The notes: a model not told the origin generated them from the sequence alone. A stretch of 64,000 nucleotides of DNA from Halomonas salipaludis (GCF_002286975.1 NZ_NSKB01000010.1:93545-157544); one strand, 5' to 3'. Shown: positions 17,472-26,334, numbered from the stretch's first letter. Numbers and translations: made by a program.

Positions 17472-19100
17472 ATGCATGAACAACAAACGCCATTATCATC
17501 CGGCGGACGGGACAGGACAGGCGCCATCACAGGACAGCTGACCCGCCGCCATTTCCTGCAGGCCCTTGGGGCCGTCGGCGGCGCGGGCATGCTGATGTCG
17601 GGACTTGCCGCCTTCAATATCGGCATCGCTTCGGCCCAGGATCGTCCGCCCCCCCTCTCCGGTGACGGTAACGGCAAGACGGTCATTATCCTCGGCGCCG
17701 GATTGGCCGGCTTGGTTGCCGCTTACGAACTAGGCCGCCAAGGCTATAACTGCAAGGTACTGGAAGCCCGCCGGTACTCAGGGGGGCGCTGCCAGACGGC
17801 ACGCCGGGGTTTCGTTCTGCCTCAGCTGGGTCAGGATGACGAAGTCTGTGACTTCGATGACGGCGAGTACTTCAACCATGGGCCCTGGCGAATTCCCTAT
17901 CACCACCGCTCGACACTCCACTACACCCAGGAATTCGGGATTCCCCTCGAGATTTTCGTCAATCACAACGAAGCCGCCTTTGCCTACCGTGATGGAGAAG
18001 GTGCCCTGAACGGCCAGGCAGTGCGCCAGAAAGAAATCATCGCCGATATGCGTGGCCATACAGCGGAGATCCTCGCCAAGCATGTCGACCAGAATGCCCT
18101 GGACGTTCCCCTTACTGCCGAGGAGCGTGAGAAGTTTCTGGAATTTCTGGTCGGCGAAGGCCATCTCGACCGCGAGAGCCTCGATTACTTGGGTACCGGT
18201 GGCCGTGGCTACGCCAGCGACCCGGGGGCGGGTCTCAACCCGGGTGAGGCCTCATCGCCACACGCTCTCTCAGCGCTGCTGAATTCCGACCTCTTCGGCA
18301 TCGTCAGCTCGGTGAGCGGTTACACCCAGCAAAAGACCATGTTCCAGCCGATCGGCGGCATGGACCGCATACCTCAGGCATTCGAAGAACAACTCGGTGA
18401 CACTATCACCTTTGGCGCTCGGGTTACCCGCCTGCAACAGAGCGAGGACGGAGTGGTGGTGGACTATCAGGACGGTGACGCCGGAGAGTCCCGGCAACTG
18501 GCGGGGGATTACTGCCTATGCACCATTCCGCTGTCGGTGCTGCGCAATATCGAGAATGACTTTACGGAGGAGTTCCGCAGTGCCATGGACGCCGTTAGCT
18601 ATACCCCGACCTGCAAACTGGCCCTGCAAATGAAGAGCCGGTTCTGGGAGGTCGAGGACCATGTCTTCGGCGGCCACTCTTTTACCCACAATAGCGAAGT
18701 GGGCAACATCAGCTACCCCTCCACCGGCTGGCAGGGGAAAAAGGGCATCCTGCAAGGGGTCTACAACTTCGGCGCCAATGCCGCACAGTTCAGTGCTCTG
18801 CCCCGGGAGCAGCGTATCGACAAGGCCCTGGGCGTCGGCGAGAAAATTCATGCCGGCTACCGGCGCGACTTCGAGACGGCCTTCAGCACCGCCTGGCACC
18901 TGGTCCCGGAAAACCTTGGCGGCTGGGCCAGCTGGTCCGACGAGGCTCGACAGAACAGCTATCCGCTACTCAATGAGCCTCAGGGGCGCGTACTGCTGGC
19001 CGGAGAGCACCTTAGCTACATGACAGGCTGGATGGCAGGCGCCATCGAGTCATCCTGGCTGCAGATCGAAAAGCTGCACGAGATGGCGATGTCCTCATGA
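17472..19100 (+). CDS. Tat-exported flavin amine oxidase/dehydrogenase
   Basis: A 542-residue FAD enzyme of the flavin monoamine oxidase family. The N-terminus carries a twin-arginine signal (LTRRHFLQALG, RR at 25-26, hydrophobic stretch to about 55), so the folded holoenzyme is exported. The FAD motif is LGAGLAGLVAAYELG (74-88), followed by LEARRYSGGRCQT; the C-terminal FAD/substrate wall is AGEHLSYMTGWMAGAIESSW. The GGAGG at 17459-17463 fixes the start at ATG 17472. The stop overlaps the downstream cytochrome c gene by ATGA. NicA2, a nicotine-oxidising family member, passes electrons to a cytochrome c rather than O2; the coupling here suggests this enzyme is also a dehydrogenase. Amine substrate unknown. 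Confidence 0.85.
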   Translation: MHEQQTPLSSGGRDRTGAITGQLTRRHFLQALGAVGGAGMLMSGLAAFNIGIASAQDRPPPLSGDGNGKTVIILGAGLAGLVAAYELGRQGYNCKVLEARRYSGGRCQTARRGFVLPQLGQDDEVCDFDDGEYFNHGPWRIPYHHRSTLHYTQEFGIPLEIFVNHNEAAFAYRDGEGALNGQAVRQKEIIADMRGHTAEILAKHVDQNALDVPLTAEEREKFLEFLVGEGHLDRESLDYLGTGGRGYASDPGAGLNPGEASSPHALSALLNSDLFGIVSSVSGYTQQKTMFQPIGGMDRIPQAFEEQLGDTITFGARVTRLQQSEDGVVVDYQDGDAGESRQLAGDYCLCTIPLSVLRNIENDFTEEFRSAMDAVSYTPTCKLALQMKSRFWEVEDHVFGGHSFTHNSEVGNISYPSTGWQGKKGILQGVYNFGANAAQFSALPREQRIDKALGVGEKIHAGYRRDFETAFSTAWHLVPENLGGWASWSDEARQNSYPLLNEPQGRVLLAGEHLSYMTGWMAGAIESSWLQIEKLHEMAMSS

Positions 19101-19474
19101 AGCAGCTGATCACTTTCCCCCTCATTACCGCCCTGCCGCTGATGGCAGCACTCCCCGCAAGCGCCGATGGCGAATCCCTCTATCAGCAGAACTGCTCGGC
19201 CTGTCATATGGTCGATGGCAGCGGCATCCAGGGCGCCTTTCCCGCCCTCACCGATAGCGACTTCGTCGCGGGTGATCTGGAGGACTTGATTCGGGTAGTG
19301 GCCTATGGCCGCGCCGGCATGCCCTCCTTCGGCGAAGAGCTGGCCAGCACAGAGTTGGCTGAGATCCTCGGCTACATTCGTGAAACCTTCAATGACACCG
19401 ACACCGACCTTAGCGCCTCAGATATCGAGAGGCTGAAAGTAACGGCAACCGCCAAAATGGGAAGAGAGGAGTAA
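19097..19474 (+). CDS. Periplasmic class I cytochrome c
   Basis: A 125-residue monohaem cytochrome c. Signal peptide 1-23 (cleavage after ASA), haem site CSACH (C33, C36, H37) and axial Met in GRAGMPSFGE (M75). It lies between the Tat-exported flavoenzyme and the exported RidA protein, with a 4-base overlap and a 2-base gap respectively. The most economical reading is that it accepts electrons from the flavoenzyme and delivers them to the respiratory chain (inference from operon structure and the NicA2-cytochrome precedent). Confidence 0.9.
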   Translation: MKQLITFPLITALPLMAALPASADGESLYQQNCSACHMVDGSGIQGAFPALTDSDFVAGDLEDLIRVVAYGRAGMPSFGEELASTELAEILGYIRETFNDTDTDLSASDIERLKVTATAKMGREE

Positions 19475-19476
19475 CA

Positions 19477-19950
19477 ATGACGATCAAGTACGCAATTGCC
19501 ACCACTCTGCTGGCTACGGCCATGGCGACCGGAGCCCAGGCAGACGCCATCGAGCGCCATCCGATACCGGACTCGGATTTTCCAATCCTGCAGGCCGTAA
19601 CCCTCAGCGACGTTAATCTCACCTACCTCAGCGGTACCGTGCCTCTGGCCGATGACGACGGTGAGTTCGGTGATACGGAAGCACAGACGATCTCCGTGCT
19701 GGAGCGCATCGAGGGGAACCTGGAGCGGCTCGACCTCGATATGTCGGATGTCGTCAAAATGACCGTATTCCTGGTGCCCACCGAGGAAACCGGCCGTATC
19801 GACTTCAGCGGCTTTATGGATGGCTACACCACGTTCTTCGGCACCGAAGATCAGCCTAACCTCCCAACCCGTTCAGTGGTCGGTGTCGCCGACCTTGCTA
19901 ACCCGGAATGGCTGGTGGAGATCGAGGTGGTAGCCGCCACCGAACGCTGA
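19477..19950 (+). CDS. Exported RidA-family (YjgF/UK114) protein
   Basis: A 157-residue RidA/YjgF-family protein with an N-terminal signal peptide (1-22, ending ATGAQA), which is unusual because typical RidA proteins are cytosolic and about 130 residues. The catalytic Arg of the imine/enamine deaminase subgroup is retained in LPTRSVVGVADL (R132), and the acidic pair in VEIEVVAA (E148, E150) is present. RidA hydrolyses reactive imines/enamines; here it would act in the periplasm on the imine released by the upstream amine-oxidising flavoenzyme (inference). Confidence 0.87.
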   Translation: MTIKYAIATTLLATAMATGAQADAIERHPIPDSDFPILQAVTLSDVNLTYLSGTVPLADDDGEFGDTEAQTISVLERIEGNLERLDLDMSDVVKMTVFLVPTEETGRIDFSGFMDGYTTFFGTEDQPNLPTRSVVGVADLANPEWLVEIEVVAATER

Positions 19951-19959
19951 GCCACCGCC

Positions 19960-19981
19960 GCGCCCCGGATATCCGGGGCGC
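19960..19981. terminator. Bidirectional terminator between convergent operons
   Basis: A perfect 22-base palindrome (arm GCGCCCCGGAT) in the 39-base gap between the RidA gene and the end of the minus-strand antiporter operon. Its symmetry and position fit termination of both transcripts, though a T-run is lacking. Confidence 0.6.
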
Positions 19982-19989
19982 AGCAGCCG

Positions 19990-21867
19990 TTAACCCGCCA
20001 GCGCCAGCCACAGCACACCAACCAACCCTACCATCAGCGGCACTGCCCAGCGGCGCAGCCAGGCTTCCCAGCGCTGCAGTGCCATCAGCCAGGCCATGGC
20101 ATGACGTCCACAGCCAGCGGCGAGATCCTGGGCGGTTTCCTGGGCATTGCTTAGCCGCGCCACCCCGCGGCGCAGGGGGCCACTCAGCGAGCTTGCCAGG
20201 TGCACGTAGAGCGGCCAGAGATCGCCGGGTGGCAGGCGTTCGGCACGGCTGATGCGCGTATGCAGCCGCGGTTCGAGATGGCAGGCCACCACCAGCGCTG
20301 CGGTGACTACCGCCCCCAACATCACCGGCCACAGCAGGCCAGGAAGCTCGCCCCAGGGCGGCAGGTCGGTGGCTTGCACCGCGCCGGCGGGCGCCTCGGG
20401 CAGCGTCAGCCACCAGGGCACGGCGGCGGCCAGCAGCGCACACAGCGCCCAGGCCAGGGTCATCGACAAAGGCGCCGGGGCAGCGCCATGGCGGCGCGCC
20501 TCCCGCCAGGCGTGGGCCTGGCACCACAGGGTGCGAGCCATCAGCAGGCTGGTGCCGAGTGCCGCCCAGGTCAGCAGCGTGACCAGCCAGCTCCAGCCGG
20601 CGTCGTAGAGCCCCGCCTTGAGCACCCACTTGGCCATCAAGCCGCTGGCCAGGCCGCCGGCCAGCGACAGCGCCGGCAGCGCCAGCAGTAGCCACAGCAG
20701 CCAGCCCGGCAGCCGCGGCGGATGCTCGGTGATGCCTACGCCCAGGAACAGCGCGCCCTTGTTGAGCCCGTGATGGACGGCGAACAGCACCAGCGCCGGG
20801 GCCAGCATCGGCCACAGCGACGGGGCGATAAGGGCCAGCCCCACCAGCGTGGTCATCATGCCCATCTGACTGACGCTGGAGTAGGCCAGCACCGCCTTGG
20901 GGTGGCGCTGGGTCACGCCATACAGCGCCGCGCCGAAGGCCGCGATCAGTCCCGCGATCATCATCACGCGCCCCAGCCCGGTAAGCGCCGTCAGCCCCAG
21001 CGGCAACGTCTGCCACCAGCCCAGCAGGCCGGCCTTGATCATCGCCCCGCTGAGCACCGCACTAGCAGGCGTTGGCGCCACCGGATGCGCCAGCGGCAGC
21101 CACACGTGCAGGCCGATCACCCCGGCCTTGACGCCGAAGCCCAGCCACAGCAGCGCGGCCATGGCATTGGCCTGGGGCGCCACCGCCAAGCCTTCGCGCA
21201 GGCCGGTCAGGGTCAGCGTCTCGGCGCTGGCCGCCGCCCACAGCAGCCCGGCCAGGATCATGCCCTCGCCGAGGATCGCCATGATCAGATAGGCGCGACC
21301 GCCGCGATACGCCTCGCGGCTGCCGGCATTGACCACCAGGCCGTAGGCGGCGAAGGTCATGATCGCGAAGCCGGTGTAGAAGCTGGCAATATCCTCGGCG
21401 ACGATCAGCATCAGGTTGCCGGCCAGGGTCAGCGGCCAGAGCAGCACGAACGCCTGCAGGTCGCGCTCGGCATCCGGGTCGCCATGCCGCGCACGACGCG
21501 CCTTGCCGCCCAGGTAGCCATGGGCGTAGCCACCGGCCAGCGCCCACAGCAGCGCGGTGAAGCCGAGCAGCGCGCGGCGCGTGCCGTCCAGCCGCCACTC
21601 GCCGCCGAGCAGCCACCAGTCAAGCGTGAGCGACGCCTCGGGCAGCGCCAGCGCGACGCCCAGGGCCGGCAGCGGCGCACTGGCCCACAGCGCTACACGC
21701 CAGCGATACGGCCAGTCGCCAGCGATGCCCGGAGGCACCACATAGCGCCCCGAGCTGCGCTGTTCGATTAGCGCGCGGCCGTGACGCCAGGCCAGGGTGC
21801 CCGCCACCAGCGCCGCCATGGCCAGCGGCCAGGCCACCGTCAGCAGTAGCATATGCGCCAGGCTCAT
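19990..21867 (-). CDS. NuoL/HyfB-like proton-conducting antiporter subunit
   Basis: A 625-residue polytopic protein of the complex I / Mrp antiporter family. It has the core segment GVKAGVIGLHVWLPLAHP with the pump lysine, and a second lysine in GAMIKAGLLGWW. By eye, the conserved helix-5 glutamate of NuoL/M/MrpD (normally in a W-E or F-Y-E context) is replaced by alanine in FYTGFAIMTFAAYG. A long C-terminal extension follows. Start at 21867 overlaps the upstream gene by ATGA. It is the last of three consecutive antiporter-like genes. Cation specificity not deducible. Confidence 0.8.
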   Translation of the reverse strand: MSLAHMLLLTVAWPLAMAALVAGTLAWRHGRALIEQRSSGRYVVPPGIAGDWPYRWRVALWASAPLPALGVALALPEASLTLDWWLLGGEWRLDGTRRALLGFTALLWALAGGYAHGYLGGKARRARHGDPDAERDLQAFVLLWPLTLAGNLMLIVAEDIASFYTGFAIMTFAAYGLVVNAGSREAYRGGRAYLIMAILGEGMILAGLLWAAASAETLTLTGLREGLAVAPQANAMAALLWLGFGVKAGVIGLHVWLPLAHPVAPTPASAVLSGAMIKAGLLGWWQTLPLGLTALTGLGRVMMIAGLIAAFGAALYGVTQRHPKAVLAYSSVSQMGMMTTLVGLALIAPSLWPMLAPALVLFAVHHGLNKGALFLGVGITEHPPRLPGWLLWLLLALPALSLAGGLASGLMAKWVLKAGLYDAGWSWLVTLLTWAALGTSLLMARTLWCQAHAWREARRHGAAPAPLSMTLAWALCALLAAAVPWWLTLPEAPAGAVQATDLPPWGELPGLLWPVMLGAVVTAALVVACHLEPRLHTRISRAERLPPGDLWPLYVHLASSLSGPLRRGVARLSNAQETAQDLAAGCGRHAMAWLMALQRWEAWLRRWAVPLMVGLVGVLWLALAG

Positions 21868-23372
21868 GGCAGGTACTCCTGAGTGGCGATCAGGCTTGCC
21901 CAGCTCAGCGGGCTGAACGGCAAGCCGGCAAAGACACCCGCCAGCAGGCTGAAAGCCGCCGTGGCCAGCGCTGGCCACAGCAGCCAGGCGCTGGTCTCGA
22001 GCCGGCCCAGGCGACGCTCCTCGGGCCAGGTGCCGACGCCCTCCAGCGGGCCGGGCTTGAACCACAGCCGGTAGAGGATCGGCAGGAAGTAGGCGGCATT
22101 GAGCAGGCTGCTGGCCACCAGCACCGCGATCACCCACGACATGCCGGCCTGAATCGCCCCCATGCCCAGGTACCACTTGCTGAGAAAGCCGACCAGCGGC
22201 GGGATGCCGATCATGCCCAGCGCCCCCAGCGTGAAGGCCAGGCTGGTGCCGGGCATGCGCCGCCCTACCCCGTCCAGCTCATCGATACGGTGGATACCCA
22301 GCTCCTCGGCGTAGTTGCCGGCGCAGAAGAACAGCGTGACCTTCATCAGCCCCTGATGCAGCAGATGCGCCAGCCCGGCGATGGTCCCCATCGGGCCGAA
22401 CAGGCTGATGCCGAGCATGATGTAGGAGACCTGGCTGACCGTGGAGAACGCCAGGCGGCGCTTGATATCGACCTGGGCCAGGGCCCGCAGCGAGCCGTAC
22501 AGGATGGTGAACGAGGCCGCGATGGCAAGCCCGGTCAGCAGCCCCAGCTCATAGCTCAGGGCGATGCCATAGACGTCGTAGACCACGCGCACGATGCCGA
22601 AGGCCCCGGCCTTGACCACCGCCACCGCGTGGAGCAGCGCGCTGACCGGCGCCGGCGCCACCATCGCCTGGGGCAGCCAGCCGTGCAGCGGCACCAGCGC
22701 CGCCTTGACCCCTAGCCCCAGCATCAGCAGCACGAAGATGCCGATCAGCCATGCATGGTGCTCTGGCCCCAGATCGGCCAGCACCTCGCGCTGGCCGAAG
22801 TTGACCTCGCCGGCCAGCACGTGCAGCGCCACTACCGCGATCAGCAGCAGCACGCCACCGCTGACGGTGTAACGCAGGTAGGTGGCCCCGGCGGCCAGCG
22901 CCTTGGGCGTGCCGCGGTGGACCACCAGCGGATAGGTGGAGAGCGTCAGCAGCTCGTAGAACAGCATGAAGGTGAACAGGTTGCCGGCCAGGGCGATGCC
23001 CAGGGTGCTGGCCACGCACAGGCTGAAGAAACCGAAGAAGCGCTTGCGGTTAGGCGAGCCTTCCAGGTAGCCGATGGCATACAGGGTGGTGAACAGCCAC
23101 AGCAGCGACGACAGCCCGGCGAACATGATGCCCAGCGGGTCGGCACGCAGCTGGAAGCTTACCCCCTCCACTACCGTGAAGCCGAAGGCGTAGCTGTCGC
23201 CGCGAGCCAGCCCGGCCACCATCAGCGTTACCAGGCCCAGTTTGAGCAACGCCGCCCCCAGGTTCAGCGTGGTACGCGCCAGCCAGGCGCGCTCCGGCAG
23301 CAGGAAGATCAGCGGCGCCACCAGCAGCGACGCGGCCAGGGTCACCAGCAGCAATCCTGGGTTGTCGTTCAT
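21864..23372 (-). CDS. MrpD/NuoM-like antiporter subunit
   Basis: A 502-residue membrane protein, the full-length member of the trio. It keeps the helix-5 Glu in FMLFYELLTLSTYPLV and the helix-7 Lys in GVKAALVPLHGWLPQAM, plus a third Lys in HAVAVVKAG. Length and motifs match MrpD and NuoM. Start MNDNPG at 23372 overlaps the preceding gene by ATGA and is preferred over a longer frame whose N-terminus is Arg/Gly-rich shadow sequence. Other Mrp subunits (A, B, C, E, F, G) are absent nearby. Confidence 0.85.
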   Translation of the reverse strand: MNDNPGLLLVTLAASLLVAPLIFLLPERAWLARTTLNLGAALLKLGLVTLMVAGLARGDSYAFGFTVVEGVSFQLRADPLGIMFAGLSSLLWLFTTLYAIGYLEGSPNRKRFFGFFSLCVASTLGIALAGNLFTFMLFYELLTLSTYPLVVHRGTPKALAAGATYLRYTVSGGVLLLIAVVALHVLAGEVNFGQREVLADLGPEHHAWLIGIFVLLMLGLGVKAALVPLHGWLPQAMVAPAPVSALLHAVAVVKAGAFGIVRVVYDVYGIALSYELGLLTGLAIAASFTILYGSLRALAQVDIKRRLAFSTVSQVSYIMLGISLFGPMGTIAGLAHLLHQGLMKVTLFFCAGNYAEELGIHRIDELDGVGRRMPGTSLAFTLGALGMIGIPPLVGFLSKWYLGMGAIQAGMSWVIAVLVASSLLNAAYFLPILYRLWFKPGPLEGVGTWPEERRLGRLETSAWLLWPALATAAFSLLAGVFAGLPFSPLSWASLIATQEYLP

Positions 23373-24601
23373 GGCGGGCCTCCGATCAACGACACCAGCG
23401 GCGCGGCGGCCAGGCCGGCGCCCATGGCGGCCAGCGCCAGCAGCAGCGCGATGATATCCAGCGACACCGGCGGCACGCGGATCTCCTGCTCCTGCTCGGG
23501 GACGACAAAGCAGTAGCGGAAGACCCGGAACACATAGGCGGCGCCGAGTAGCGTCCCCACCGCGACCACCACCACCCACTGCCACTGCTGGGCGAGGATC
23601 GCCGCGTGCAGCAGCATCCACTTGGCGGTAAAGCCGCCGCTCGGTGGCAGCCCCAGCAGCGAGACCGCAGCCAGGCCGAACACCAGCAGCGACAGCGGCA
23701 GGCGCTGGCCGACGCCCGACAGCCCGGCCAGGTCACCGCGCCCCATGGCCAGCACCAGGCTGCCCACCGCCATGAACATCGCCGCCTTGGCCAGCGCGTG
23801 GCTGATCACCAGCAGCCAGGTGCTCTGCCAGGCCAGGGTGGCGACCGCCTCGGCGGTGCCGAACAGCAGCGGAAACAGCAGCAGCAGGTAGCCGACCTGG
23901 GCCACCGTGGAGTAGGCCACCACCCCCTTGAGCTCGGTCTGGCGCCAGGCCAGCAGGCTGCCCCACACGATGGCCACGCTACCCAGCCAGCCGAGCAGCT
24001 GTGCGCCGCTCAGCGCCGCCGGCGCCAGCGTGGTCCATATGCTCACGGCCATGAAGAAGGCGGCCTTGATCACCAGCGCGGCGTGTACCGTACTCACCGG
24101 GACCCAGGCCGCGGCATGGGCCGGCGGCAGCCAGCCGTGCAGCGGAAACCCCGCCATCTTGATCAGCAGCCCGGCGCTGATCACCGCCAGCCACCAGGGT
24201 GCGACCTCGACCTCGGCCAGCGCCACCAGGCTCAGGTCGGGCTGCTGGCCGGCCAGCCAGGCCACTGACGGCAGTAGCAGCAGCGAGCCGCTGAGGGTGC
24301 ACAGCAGATAGCGACGCCCGGCCTCCTGGGAGGCTTGGCTTCCGGGCAGCAGCATCAGCGCCACAGCGCATAGCGCTGTGACTTCCAGGGCGAGGTACTG
24401 GACGACCAGGTGGCCACTGGCGAACAGCGTGTACAGCGCCAGCCATAGCAGCGCCAACAGCGGCCACAGCAGCAGGCTGCGGCGGCGCGGCGCATCGCTT
24501 GCCGGCAGATAGCGCACGCCGTGCAGCGCACTGGCCCCGACCACCAGGGTGGTCAGCGCCATCAGCAGCAGTGACAGACCGTCGGCATGCGGAAACGGCA
24601 T
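23369..24601 (-). CDS. Short NuoL/M/N-like antiporter subunit
   Basis: A 410-residue antiporter-family membrane protein, first of the trio. It keeps a Glu in YLALEVTALCAVAL and the Lys in LIKMAGFPLHGWLPPAH. It begins at the segment that is usually the third helix (DGLSLLLMALTTLVV), so it seems to lack the first two helices found in MrpD/NuoM (comparison by eye). It starts 11 bases after the stop of the zinc-ribbon gene, which suggests a genuine short form and not a misplaced start. Ribosome site weak; possibly translated by coupling. Confidence 0.78.
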   Translation of the reverse strand: MPFPHADGLSLLLMALTTLVVGASALHGVRYLPASDAPRRRSLLLWPLLALLWLALYTLFASGHLVVQYLALEVTALCAVALMLLPGSQASQEAGRRYLLCTLSGSLLLLPSVAWLAGQQPDLSLVALAEVEVAPWWLAVISAGLLIKMAGFPLHGWLPPAHAAAWVPVSTVHAALVIKAAFFMAVSIWTTLAPAALSGAQLLGWLGSVAIVWGSLLAWRQTELKGVVAYSTVAQVGYLLLLFPLLFGTAEAVATLAWQSTWLLVISHALAKAAMFMAVGSLVLAMGRGDLAGLSGVGQRLPLSLLVFGLAAVSLLGLPPSGGFTAKWMLLHAAILAQQWQWVVVVAVGTLLGAAYVFRVFRYCFVVPEQEQEIRVPPVSLDIIALLLALAAMGAGLAAAPLVSLIGGPP

Positions 24602-24612
24602 CGGCCCGCCGG

Positions 24613-24837
24613 TCAGGAGGGTTTTTTGTTGGCGGCTTTCTCGATCAGTTGCTCGGCCTCACTGGGAGAGGCCTTGGTGACGCGTTCCATGACGTCGGCG
24701 CGCAGGCCGATCACGGTATTGCAGGATGCACAGAATACCTTGTCGTCGGGGTTTCCGACTTGCGAGACACGTGCACGGTGACTACCGCAGTTGGGGCAAC
24801 CGTCGGGCAGGCGGATGTCTTTTGACAGATCGTGCAT
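24613..24837 (-). CDS. Small zinc-ribbon protein
   Basis: A 74-residue soluble protein with two CxxC pairs (CPNCGSH and CASCNTV), the ligands of a zinc ribbon, then an acidic/basic helical tail. A textbook AAGGAGGAG site precedes ATG 24837. It is placed between the methyltransferase and the antiporter genes, all on the minus strand with small gaps. Function not recognised; zinc ribbons of this size bind nucleic acid or partner proteins. Confidence 0.75.
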   Translation of the reverse strand: MHDLSKDIRLPDGCPNCGSHRARVSQVGNPDDKVFCASCNTVIGLRADVMERVTKASPSEAEQLIEKAANKKPS

Positions 24838-24890
24838 GCTCACTCCTCCTTGATAGCCTCTGGAATAGACTTGGGGCAGCAGTGCCGAGT

Positions 24891-25538
24891 TCAAGCCCCG
24901 CCGGCCGGGTCGACGCGCAACACTACGCTGAGATTATTCGCCGGCATTTCTTCCACCGCCACCACCCCCAAGGCGTGACGCTCAGCCAGCGCCAGTATGG
25001 TCTCCAGCTCGCGAATGCCCCATTCGGGGTTGCGCTGGCGCAGGTCGGCATCGAAGGCGGCGTTGCTCTCGGCAGTGTGCTCGCCGTCGCGCATGAAGGG
25101 GCCGTACAGGTAGACCATGCCGCCCTCCGGCAGCCGCGCGCCGGCCTCGGCGAACAGCGCCTCGCTCACCGTCCAGGGCGAGATATGCAGCAGGTTGATG
25201 GCCACCAGCGCATTGAAGTCCGGCACCGGCCAGGGCCGCTGGATTACGTCCAGCGCCAGCGGCGCCAGCAGGTTGGCAGGCCCATGCCCGGCGCGCCACG
25301 CCTCGATCGAGGCGCGGGCGGTAGCGCTAGGGTCGCTGGGCTGCCAGCTCAGGTGCGGCAGCGCGGTGGCGAAGTGCAGCGCATGCTCGCCGCTGCCGCT
25401 GGCCACCTCGAGCACCCGCCCACGCGGCGGCAGCCAGTCGCGCAGCACCTTGAGAATCGGCTCGCGATTGCGCGCCGCCGCCGGGCTCGACAGGCGCCGG
25501 TCGGGCCCAGGCGCCGCCATTGGGTCGAGGGAATCCAT
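24891..25538 (-). CDS. DUF938 family SAM-dependent methyltransferase-like protein
   Basis: A 215-residue class I methyltransferase fold. The SAM-binding motif I is LEVASGSGEHALHFA, with motif II-like WQPSDPS and NLLHISPW downstream. It matches the DUF938 family in length and in the N-terminal signature SSPAAARNREPILKVL. Start 25538 has an AGGAG site. Two bases separate it from the upstream esterase gene. Substrate unknown. Confidence 0.82.
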   Translation of the reverse strand: MDSLDPMAAPGPDRRLSSPAAARNREPILKVLRDWLPPRGRVLEVASGSGEHALHFATALPHLSWQPSDPSATARASIEAWRAGHGPANLLAPLALDVIQRPWPVPDFNALVAINLLHISPWTVSEALFAEAGARLPEGGMVYLYGPFMRDGEHTAESNAAFDADLRQRNPEWGIRELETILALAERHALGVVAVEEMPANNLSVVLRVDPAGGA

Positions 25539-25540
25539 GT

Positions 25541-26227
25541 TCACTCCTGTGTCAGGCGGTCCGCCAGCCAGGGGCCGATATCGGCGACCTGCTGCGGGCA
25601 CAGCGAATGCGGCATGGGGTAGCGCCGAAAGTTGACCGGATAGCCCATGGCGCGGGCGCGCTCGGCGCCGGCCTTGCCCAGGCTTTCCGGCACCACCGGA
25701 TCCATGCTGCCGTGATGGGCCTCGATGACTAGCTCGCGGTTGGCCTCACTGGGTGTGATGCTGTCGGCGGTGGCGAAGTAGGTCGACAGCGCCAGCAGGC
25801 CGCCCAGCGGCTGGGGATAGGTCAAGGCCGCCTCGTAGGCCACCGCGCCGCCCTGGGAGAAACCGGCGATGATGATCCGGCGGCTGTCGATGCCGGCCGC
25901 GATCTCGGCGTCGATCAGCCGATGCACGCGTGCCGCCGAGGCGCGCAGCTGTGCCTCGTCGACGCGACGCCCGAGGTTCATCTCGAGGATGTCGTACCAG
26001 GCCGGCATCTGCATGCCGCCGTTGATGGTCACCGGCATACGCGGCGCATGCGGCAGCACGAAGCGCACCGCCAGCGAGGCCGGCAGGTTGAGCGCCGGCA
26101 CCAGCGGCTTGAAGTCATTGCCGTCGGCGCCCAGGCCGTGCAGCAGGATCACGCAGGCATTGGCAGGCTTGCCGCTCGGCGGCTCGATGACCAGCTCGCC
26201 GGGGTCGTGGGAGGTCGCGTCACTCAT
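25541..26227 (-). CDS. Alpha/beta-hydrolase, carboxylesterase/phospholipase family
   Basis: A 228-residue serine hydrolase of the carboxylesterase/lysophospholipase (EstB, acyl-protein thioesterase-like) family. It has an HGLGADGND oxyanion region (30-38), nucleophile GFSQGG (S124), Asp in HGSMDPVVP (D176) and His in MPHSLCPQQ (H207), so the triad is complete. No signal peptide. Start at MSDATS (26227). First gene of the minus-strand run. Confidence 0.88.
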   Translation of the reverse strand: MSDATSHDPGELVIEPPSGKPANACVILLHGLGADGNDFKPLVPALNLPASLAVRFVLPHAPRMPVTINGGMQMPAWYDILEMNLGRRVDEAQLRASAARVHRLIDAEIAAGIDSRRIIIAGFSQGGAVAYEAALTYPQPLGGLLALSTYFATADSITPSEANRELVIEAHHGSMDPVVPESLGKAGAERARAMGYPVNFRRYPMPHSLCPQQVADIGPWLADRLTQE

Positions 26228-26334
26228 GGTGGGGTCGAGTTCCCTGATTGGCAAAACCCTCACCCTACCCTAAAGCGCCGCGAGCGGCGAGATGGAGCCG
26301 CCGGGAGGTAGAAATATCTGGGCCCAGAAACGCA

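Noticed and set aside
20722..21771. A 349-residue Gln/Arg/His-rich plus-strand frame opposite the antiporter gene
   Set aside because: Composition is typical of antisense shadow in high-GC sequence and no ribosome site precedes it.
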